The position numbers were made by a program, and so were the translations under genes. From assembly GCA_018609055.1 (NCBI GenBank), contig JABAYJ010000006.1, positions 322,805 through 386,804 on the forward strand: 64,000 nt of DNA, written 5' to 3'. This DNA comes from Flavobacteriales bacterium. GTDB lineage: Bacteria > Bacteroidota > Bacteroidia > Flavobacteriales_D > CAJJDF01. Positions 54,945 to 61,503 of the stretch are shown piece by piece (positions within the stretch are counted from its first letter, which is position 1; every line of letters begins with the position of its first letter). The notes beneath the pieces are model-generated. The model saw only the letters and a program-made list of their open reading frames with translations. It had not been told where the DNA came from and did not search any database.

Positions 54945-54987
54945 TTCTCTCTTTATATTGTTTTATCTAAAATTGATTAACTCTTAA

Positions 54988-56295
54988 TTAGTGTGATGCA
55001 GACTCTGTAATTAAATTTACTGTATCTATTGCTGCAACATTTGTATCAATACTCCCTGAGGCAACAACTGTTGACTCAAGTCCTGCTAACATTTCAAAAG
55101 TTTTACTTTCACTTTGTTTAGCATACCAAACATCAAATTCTTCTTGAGTCTCTACTATAATTTTTATTTGCATGTTGTAGTGAGAAGAACCACATATTTT
55201 ATTACATAATAACAAGTAATCAAACTCTACAGCTTCTTTTCCATTAGCTACTCTTTTCTCACTAGCTTCTTTATATTGTTTTTGTACGTCTGGCATTGCT
55301 CTCATCTCGGCAGTAGTTATTACTGGTTTAAAAGAAAACCTTGTAGTCATTCCTGGTACACAGTTCATTTGAGCTCTAAAGTGAGGGAATAGTGCTGAAT
55401 GTATTACATCTCTTGATCTAAATTTAAACTCGTAATCTTTTCCTTTTACTAAGTGAAGTTCTTTTACAATAACATCATCAGTTGCAGCAGCATTAGTCTC
55501 AGCCGTTTGTGCCTTTCTTAATGGATCTAATCTTCTGATCTGTCTCCCTAATCTTTCTATTTTATCTTCAATTTCATCTATAATAGCATCTGGAGTTAAA
55601 TCTCCCTTTTCAGCAATATAGGTTGTTAAAGAGTCAATTTCTTTAGTCCAAGATTTTTCTCTAGCATTAATAAGTTTAGTAGTTACTACACCTAATGGAT
55701 TTTTAGATTCATCAATGACTTTAAAATCTGAGTTACCTAATGTGTTATCCTCTCCAGCATATCTTACTGTCCAACCAAATTGCTGAGCATATATTTCTAT
55801 TACAGTTGTATCTTCTTTTGGTGTAGTAATTTTATTCCATACAGTTAACCCACCAATGATGATACCTGCCAGTACTATTGCTGGTATAATTGTCCAAAGC
55901 AACTCCAACTTAGTTGAGTGCGCAAAGAAAACTGCTTTTCTTCCTTTTTTTTGTTGGTATTTAAAAGCAAATACAAATAACAATGTTTGTGTGAAGTAAA
56001 AAGCGATTATTAAGATAATCCAATTCACATCATACAGAAAATCTATCTCTCCGCCATGCTCAGATGCAGATTCACCAAGTCCGGGTCTTGCTCCATAATG
56101 GAGAAACAACCAAGTACTAGAAATCATTAATGCTATATAAAATAGTAATATCATTCCAGCATTAAATTTTGTTTCAGCAGGTGTTACATCTGCTTCATCT
56201 TTATTTCTTAATCTAGACGAAAGCTCGTATACTTTCATCAGCTGAGCAGCAGCTATGATTACTAAAACAATTACTATAATTATAATAAACTTCAT
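54988..56295 (-). CDS. coxB: Cytochrome c oxidase subunit II
   Basis: 435 residues. Four hydrophobic segments occur in the first 155 residues, two more than in the usual subunit. The CuA centre is intact: His299 (VIHSALFPHF), Cys364, Cys368, His372 and Met375 (CNKICGSSHYNM). No cytochrome c domain is attached. An insertion of about 60 charged, helical residues (about 208-270, with IDEIEDKIERLGRQIRRL) interrupts the cupredoxin domain. It is in one operon with ActF upstream and coxA downstream. Confidence 0.95.
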   Translation of the reverse strand: MKFIIIIVIVLVIIAAAQLMKVYELSSRLRNKDEADVTPAETKFNAGMILLFYIALMISSTWLFLHYGARPGLGESASEHGGEIDFLYDVNWIILIIAFYFTQTLLFVFAFKYQQKKGRKAVFFAHSTKLELLWTIIPAIVLAGIIIGGLTVWNKITTPKEDTTVIEIYAQQFGWTVRYAGEDNTLGNSDFKVIDESKNPLGVVTTKLINAREKSWTKEIDSLTTYIAEKGDLTPDAIIDEIEDKIERLGRQIRRLDPLRKAQTAETNAAATDDVIVKELHLVKGKDYEFKFRSRDVIHSALFPHFRAQMNCVPGMTTRFSFKPVITTAEMRAMPDVQKQYKEASEKRVANGKEAVEFDYLLLCNKICGSSHYNMQIKIIVETQEEFDVWYAKQSESKTFEMLAGLESTVVASGSIDTNVAAIDTVNLITESASH

Positions 56296-56351
56296 TTCTC
56301 TTTAATTTAATCTATCCTCTTATTAATCTAATTCTCTACAAAAATAACCTA

Positions 56352-57983
56352 CTATGTATGGTGATGCAAGTTTTCATCCAAGTAAGGATGATTCTTTACT
56401 AACAAAGGTGCTTTTGATAAAGTCCTTAACACTGTAAAGATGAATAACCCTAAAAAGAACACGAACATTCCAACTTCTAATACACCAATTGCCCAATGAT
56501 CGAATACTGATCCTGGCATAATCATGATAAATACATCCACCCAGTGGAATACAAATAAAATAGCTCCAATAATCATAATTGTTGGTCTGCTTCTTTTTGC
56601 TTCTCTAGACATTAATAATACAATTGGAATAACAAAGTTTACTGCAACTGTTGTCCATAATATCCATTTGTAATTTCCAAATCTATCTAAGTAGTAAGTA
56701 ACTTCTTCAGGAATGTTAGCATACCAAATCAACATAAACTGAGAGAAGAATAAGTACGTCCACAAGAAACTAATTGCAAACATCCATTTCCCCATATCGT
56801 GAATGTGTGATTCATTGATAAACTCGAGATAACCTTGACTTTTCAACCAGAATACTAATAATAAGATAAAGATTGTAGCAGAAACCCAAATTCCTGAGAA
56901 TACAAACCATCCAAATAATGTACTAAACCAGTGTGTGTCGATAGACATAATCCAATGCCAAGACATTACTGATGATAGGTAACCAAACAATACTAAGAAT
57001 AATGCTCCTTTAGCGAAGTTTTTCATGTGTATTTTAGTTCCTCCTTCAATATCTTCTTGTAAAGATCTTTTTCTGAACCCACGAGCAAACAATAAGAATA
57101 CTGCGAAATAAACTGCATTCATTAACCAAAAGAACCATTGAGATAAGAAAGGTTGTTTGTTAGCGATAATTGCATCAAAATGTGAGCTATCTGGATTCAT
57201 TACTTCTGGATCCATCCAGTGCCAAATGTGATTCCATTGCATTGAACCTGCAAAGAAAATTAATGTCAAGATGATAGCTCCTACTGGTAACCATCCGATA
57301 ATTCCTTCTAAAATTCTTTTGTAAACAACTCCCCAACCTGATTCAGTAGCATATTGTAAGGCTATAAAGAATAAAGCTCCAAGTCCTATTCCAAAGAAAA
57401 AGAATGCATTAACTAATAAGTTAGACCAAGTTCTTGCATGTCCTTTATCTGCAAAAGCACCTTCATGGTGAATTATGTGCTCTAATGTTTCCATTGGTGA
57501 GTGAGCAACTTCTGCGTGAGCATCATGTCCTCCTTCTGCATCAGCTTCATCTGCGTGTGCATCAAGAGAATCTCCGTGCTCAGCTCCATGACCTTCACCA
57601 TCATGTTCGTGTCCTTCAACATGTGCATGAGTCTCAGCAGTTTCAAGAGAATGTGGAGTTAGCAACATTGCAAATTCATGTTCTTCATGGCTTGCTTCTT
57701 CAGCATTACCTTCATGAGCATCATGAGATATCATGTCTTTAAAAGATACAGAAATTCCATCTTCGGCTGCTGCAGTATTTACTTTAGAAATAAACTCTTC
57801 TTTAGTGAAAGGTAATTCCTTGTAATACTCCAAGAGTATAGATTCAGTTCCATCTTCAGCAGTTACTACTTCCGAATAAAGGTGATTCTTTTCACCCATA
57901 AAACCTATTATAAACAGGATGAACCCAACGGCCATCAAGATGAATAGGTTTCTTTTTATTTTGCTTGTAAATTGAAAATTCAT
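56352..57983 (-). CDS. actF: Alternative complex III subunit ActF (quinol:cytochrome c oxidoreductase)
   Basis: 543 residues with about ten membrane helices. After the first helix (13-29) comes a large extracytoplasmic insertion (about 84-178) very rich in His, Glu, Asp and Ala, with some two dozen histidines (HVEGHEHDGEGHGAEHGDS). The rest, e.g. WGVVYKRILEGIIGWLPVG and WHWIMSIDTHWFSTLFGWF, follows the ActF/NrfD-like pattern of ACIII, which passes electrons from menaquinol to cytochrome c without a bc1 complex. It lies 20 bases after ActE. Confidence 0.92.
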   Translation of the reverse strand: MNFQFTSKIKRNLFILMAVGFILFIIGFMGEKNHLYSEVVTAEDGTESILLEYYKELPFTKEEFISKVNTAAAEDGISVSFKDMISHDAHEGNAEEASHEEHEFAMLLTPHSLETAETHAHVEGHEHDGEGHGAEHGDSLDAHADEADAEGGHDAHAEVAHSPMETLEHIIHHEGAFADKGHARTWSNLLVNAFFFFGIGLGALFFIALQYATESGWGVVYKRILEGIIGWLPVGAIILTLIFFAGSMQWNHIWHWMDPEVMNPDSSHFDAIIANKQPFLSQWFFWLMNAVYFAVFLLFARGFRKRSLQEDIEGGTKIHMKNFAKGALFLVLFGYLSSVMSWHWIMSIDTHWFSTLFGWFVFSGIWVSATIFILLLVFWLKSQGYLEFINESHIHDMGKWMFAISFLWTYLFFSQFMLIWYANIPEEVTYYLDRFGNYKWILWTTVAVNFVIPIVLLMSREAKRSRPTIMIIGAILFVFHWVDVFIMIMPGSVFDHWAIGVLEVGMFVFFLGLFIFTVLRTLSKAPLLVKNHPYLDENLHHHT

Positions 57984-58003
57984 AGTTCTGATTTTCTACA
58001 ATT

Positions 58004-59125
58004 TTATTTTAGTTTAACTTCTGTTCTTCTGTTCTGAGCTCTTCCCTCTGGAGTATCATTAGATACTTTAGGATTTTCAGAACCGTAACCTTTTGCAGTA
58101 ATTTTTCCTGCCTCAATTCCATTTGCTACTAAGTAAGCTTTAACAGCTTCTGCTCTTGCTTGAGACAAACTCAAATTTGCATTAGCATCACCTGTATTAT
58201 CAGTATAGCCATCAAATTCAATGTTTAAATTTTTCACTTTCATAAATTTAACTAATCCGTCAAGTGTTGTTTGACTTTTAGCCATATCTAAATTTGCAGA
58301 ACCTGTTGCAAAAATCAAATGATCTAAATTAAGTGAATGAGAAAATGAATGATTTACATCACTTTCTTTTTCGCTTACTAAAGCTGTTAAATTTGATACT
58401 AATGCATCAGCAGAAAAATCATCATGACTTGAAGAAGATGATTCAGAAGGCATAGCTTCTTCACCACAAGGCTGAGCTAATACAACATTAGCTTCATCCA
58501 TAGATTTGATATAATTAATCACTTGCCATCTTTCTTTTTGATTCAAAAGAGATCCGTGAGCACCCATTACCCCTTTTCCATAAGTAATAGAATAAAACAT
58601 CTGTCCATCTGGCTTAGTATATGCATTGGCTGGCGGATTTATGTTTTCATTCATAGAAACTTTTCCGTCACCTGCACCTTTCTCACCATGACAGTGAGTA
58701 CAAAATCTAATGTATAATTCTTTTCCTTTTTCAACATTACACTCAGTTAATGGTAATGGATTGATATCAGCAACTGATGCTTCGTAATCTGCATCATTGT
58801 ACTCCAAACTAGTTAAACTGTGAGAACCTACCATAGCTTGAGAAGGTAATCTATTGTATGGTAAATTGTATTGTAAATCAGAGGATTCTCCAGAAAACTT
58901 GATTGTTCCCATAGGTGGCAACATTGCAGATTGACGGTTAGTTATTGAATCATTACTTTTCCAAGTTCTAACTTCTCCGTAATCAACATAAGTTTCAATA
59001 GCTGGTGAACGGTACATGTCGGGCATGTATTCGTAACCTGGTGAATTTTCATCTTTTACACAAGACGAAAAAACAACTGCGATAGCTAGTCCTGCTGTTA
59101 ATTTATGTAAGGTTTTACTATTCAT
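58004..59125 (-). CDS. actE: Alternative complex III cytochrome c subunit ActE with C-terminal OmpA domain
   Basis: 373 residues. Lipobox Cys22 (VVFSSC) suggests lipid anchoring. One c-type heme site is at 142-146 (CTHCH), with Met187 (GVMGAHG) as likely sixth ligand, matching mono-heme ActE. After a Ser/Asp linker (225-255), residues 265-373 form a complete OmpA-like domain: LIFATGSANLD, GYTDNTGDANANLSLSQARA, and GYGSENP near the end. Asp309 and Arg324 correspond to the peptidoglycan-binding pair of that family. The domain would tie the respiratory complex to the cell wall. Confidence 0.9.
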   Translation of the reverse strand: MNSKTLHKLTAGLAIAVVFSSCVKDENSPGYEYMPDMYRSPAIETYVDYGEVRTWKSNDSITNRQSAMLPPMGTIKFSGESSDLQYNLPYNRLPSQAMVGSHSLTSLEYNDADYEASVADINPLPLTECNVEKGKELYIRFCTHCHGEKGAGDGKVSMNENINPPANAYTKPDGQMFYSITYGKGVMGAHGSLLNQKERWQVINYIKSMDEANVVLAQPCGEEAMPSESSSSSHDDFSADALVSNLTALVSEKESDVNHSFSHSLNLDHLIFATGSANLDMAKSQTTLDGLVKFMKVKNLNIEFDGYTDNTGDANANLSLSQARAEAVKAYLVANGIEAGKITAKGYGSENPKVSNDTPEGRAQNRRTEVKLK

Positions 59126-59151
59126 ATTATAGTTTTATCTAATGAGATAAT

Positions 59152-59688
59152 TTATTTTACTGTCTTTACATCCAACTCTACTATATCAGTAGACTGAATC
59201 ATGTTGTGAATTTCTTCAGCACTATACTTAGTGTTTTCAGACGCTCTTACTTCCATTACAAATCTATCATCCGTAGTTCTTGGATCAGGATTAGTAGCTG
59301 GCATTCCTGGTAATGTTTTATTTCTTAATAGATAAGTAATAGACATACCGTGAGCTGCACACAAAACTGTAAACTCAAAAGTAATTGGAATAAAAGCTGG
59401 TAAATTTTCTAAGTAAGTAAAACTTGGTTTACCACCGATATTCATATTCCAATCATCAATCATGAAATATTTCATTGCTAAAGTTGCAAGCATTAATCCA
59501 GTTAATCCGTATAAAAAAGCTGCAATACCTAATCTTGTATGTCTTACACCTATTACATCATCAATACCATGAATTGGCATTGGTGAAAATACTTCATTGA
59601 CGTGAATTCCTTTAGATACGAGCATTTTAGCTCCATCCATCAGCTTATCATCATCATCATACATTGCATATATTATTTTATCTGCCAT
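59152..59688 (-). CDS. actD: Alternative complex III subunit ActD (DUF3341)
   Basis: 178 residues. It starts with a soluble domain (IYAMYDDDDKLMDGAKMLVSKG) and has two membrane helices (about 75-95 and 103-123 with FIPITFEFTVLCAAHG), the DUF3341 pattern. It is a structural subunit of ACIII. It sits 26 bases upstream of actE and 10 bases after actC. Confidence 0.93.
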   Translation of the reverse strand: MADKIIYAMYDDDDKLMDGAKMLVSKGIHVNEVFSPMPIHGIDDVIGVRHTRLGIAAFLYGLTGLMLATLAMKYFMIDDWNMNIGGKPSFTYLENLPAFIPITFEFTVLCAAHGMSITYLLRNKTLPGMPATNPDPRTTDDRFVMEVRASENTKYSAEEIHNMIQSTDIVELDVKTVK

Positions 59689-59698
59689 GTTCTATTAT

Positions 59699-61468
59699 TT
59701 ATTTATTCATTAAATCTTTAGCCTGAGATGCCCAGTTGTCTCTTTCTGCTCTTCCTGGGAATGATTTTGCTAAAGAATCCAATAAATTGTATTCTTCGCT
59801 AGTCATTTTACTTACTTGTCCAAAAGTGTAAATCCCAATAGAGTTTAAAGTTTTTTCTAAAACTGGCCCTACTCCACTAATTAATTTCAAATCGTCAGCT
59901 TCAGATGCATCAGCACTTCCAACTCTTTCTAATAAAGTAGATTGGTTTTTACTAAAATCTTCTTCTGATAAATCTTCTGCTTTCTTCTCAACTATTCTGT
60001 TTGTAGTTGGTTCTTCTTGAACTGATGCACTTACATGAGCGTTATCATCATGACCGTGACCATGAGAACCATCTTCATTGTAATATCCTTCTCCTGCTCC
60101 AAAACCTTCTTTGTAGTTTTGTCCAGATGATTTCAAGATAGTTTTTACTTCACTAATTGCTAGTACAGGGAAATACCTTGCATACAATAAGTATAGTACC
60201 GAGAATATTCCAATTGTCCCTAAGAACACACCTATATCAACCCATGTTGGGTAGAACATTGACCATGTTGATGGTAAGTGACCTCTGTGAAGTGATGTTA
60301 CAATAATTACAAATCTCTCGAACCACATTCCTATGTTTACTACAATAGAAATAATGAAAGTAAAGATTAATGAAGTTCTTAATTTCTTGAACCACATTAA
60401 CTGTGGTGAAATTACGTTACAAGTCATCATTGAAGCATAAGCCCACCAGTAAGGTCCAGTTGCTCTGTTCAAGAATGCATATGATTCATATTCTACACCA
60501 GAATACCAAGCCATAAATAACTCAGTTAAGTAAGCTACACCTACTATAGAACCTGTAACCATGATTACAATATTCATATATTCGATATGCTTAGTATGAA
60601 TGTATGCTTCTAACTTCATTACTTTTCTTACGATAAGCATTAAGGTTTGTACCATTGCAAATCCTGAAAATACTGCTCCTGCTACGAAATAAGGAGGGAA
60701 AATTGTTGTGTGCCATCCTGGAATTACCGAAGTGGCAAAATCAAATGATACAATAGAGTGTACAGAAAATACAAGTGGAGTTGCAATACCTGCTAATACA
60801 AGTGATACAATTTCAAATCTATTCCAGTGCTTTGCTCTACCAGACCATCCAAAACTCATGATTCCATAAATCTTTTTAGTCAAAGGCTTAGTCATTCTAT
60901 CTCTAATAGTAGCAAAATCAGGTATTAATCCAATATACCAGAATACTAATGATACAGAGAAATAAGTAGAAATTGCAAATACATCCCAAAGAAGAGGTGA
61001 GTTAAAGTTTACCCATAATGAACCAAATTGATTTGGTAATGGCAATACCCAGTAAGAAACCCAAATACGCCCCATGTGAATTCCTGGAAAAGTTGCTGCC
61101 ATAATTACAGCAAATATTGTCATTGCTTCTGCAGAACGGTTTACCGCCATTCTCCATTTTTGACGGAAAAGTAATAGTACTGCCGAAATCAAAGTTCCTG
61201 CATGCCCTATTCCTACCCACCATACAAAGTTGGTAATATCCCAAGCCCAATCTACGGTATTGTTCAATCCCCAAGTTCCAATTCCTTCTCCTATTAAGTA
61301 AAGGATACAACCTACTCCGTATAGTGCAATTAATGCAGCTATCGAAATTAGAATATACCAACCTCTTGGAGCTTGATTTTCTATTGGACGACAAACATCT
61401 TCAGTAATCTGATGATAAGTTTTGTCACCTAATATTAGGGGTAATCGTATGTCTGATTCTCTATGCAT
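59699..61468 (-). CDS. actC: Alternative complex III subunit ActC (NrfD-type) with C-terminal helix-hairpin-helix-like domain
   Basis: 589 residues. Residues 1-440 have about ten membrane helices typical of NrfD/PsrC quinone-binding subunits, e.g. WVGIGHAGTLISAVLLLFRQ, IHMGRIWVSYWVLP and FERFVIIVTSLHRGHLPSTW. A His-rich linker (GSHGHGHDDNAHVS) leads to residues 525-589: DLKLISGVGPVLEKTLNSIG, IYTFGQVSKMTSEE and SFPGRAERDNWASQAK. That is the helix-three-turn-helix domain otherwise seen alone or on NuoE. It is 35 bases after actB in the operon. Confidence 0.93.
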   Translation of the reverse strand: MHRESDIRLPLILGDKTYHQITEDVCRPIENQAPRGWYILISIAALIALYGVGCILYLIGEGIGTWGLNNTVDWAWDITNFVWWVGIGHAGTLISAVLLLFRQKWRMAVNRSAEAMTIFAVIMAATFPGIHMGRIWVSYWVLPLPNQFGSLWVNFNSPLLWDVFAISTYFSVSLVFWYIGLIPDFATIRDRMTKPLTKKIYGIMSFGWSGRAKHWNRFEIVSLVLAGIATPLVFSVHSIVSFDFATSVIPGWHTTIFPPYFVAGAVFSGFAMVQTLMLIVRKVMKLEAYIHTKHIEYMNIVIMVTGSIVGVAYLTELFMAWYSGVEYESYAFLNRATGPYWWAYASMMTCNVISPQLMWFKKLRTSLIFTFIISIVVNIGMWFERFVIIVTSLHRGHLPSTWSMFYPTWVDIGVFLGTIGIFSVLYLLYARYFPVLAISEVKTILKSSGQNYKEGFGAGEGYYNEDGSHGHGHDDNAHVSASVQEEPTTNRIVEKKAEDLSEEDFSKNQSTLLERVGSADASEADDLKLISGVGPVLEKTLNSIGIYTFGQVSKMTSEEYNLLDSLAKSFPGRAERDNWASQAKDLMNK

Positions 61469-61503
61469 TCGTAAGATTTTAAATTCTTTACTAATATAAT
61501 TTC

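Noticed and set aside
57434..57742. Plus-strand open frame of 102 residues, rich in His and Leu
   Set aside because: It is the complement of the His-rich ActF insertion; the bias comes from repeated CAT/GAA-type codons.
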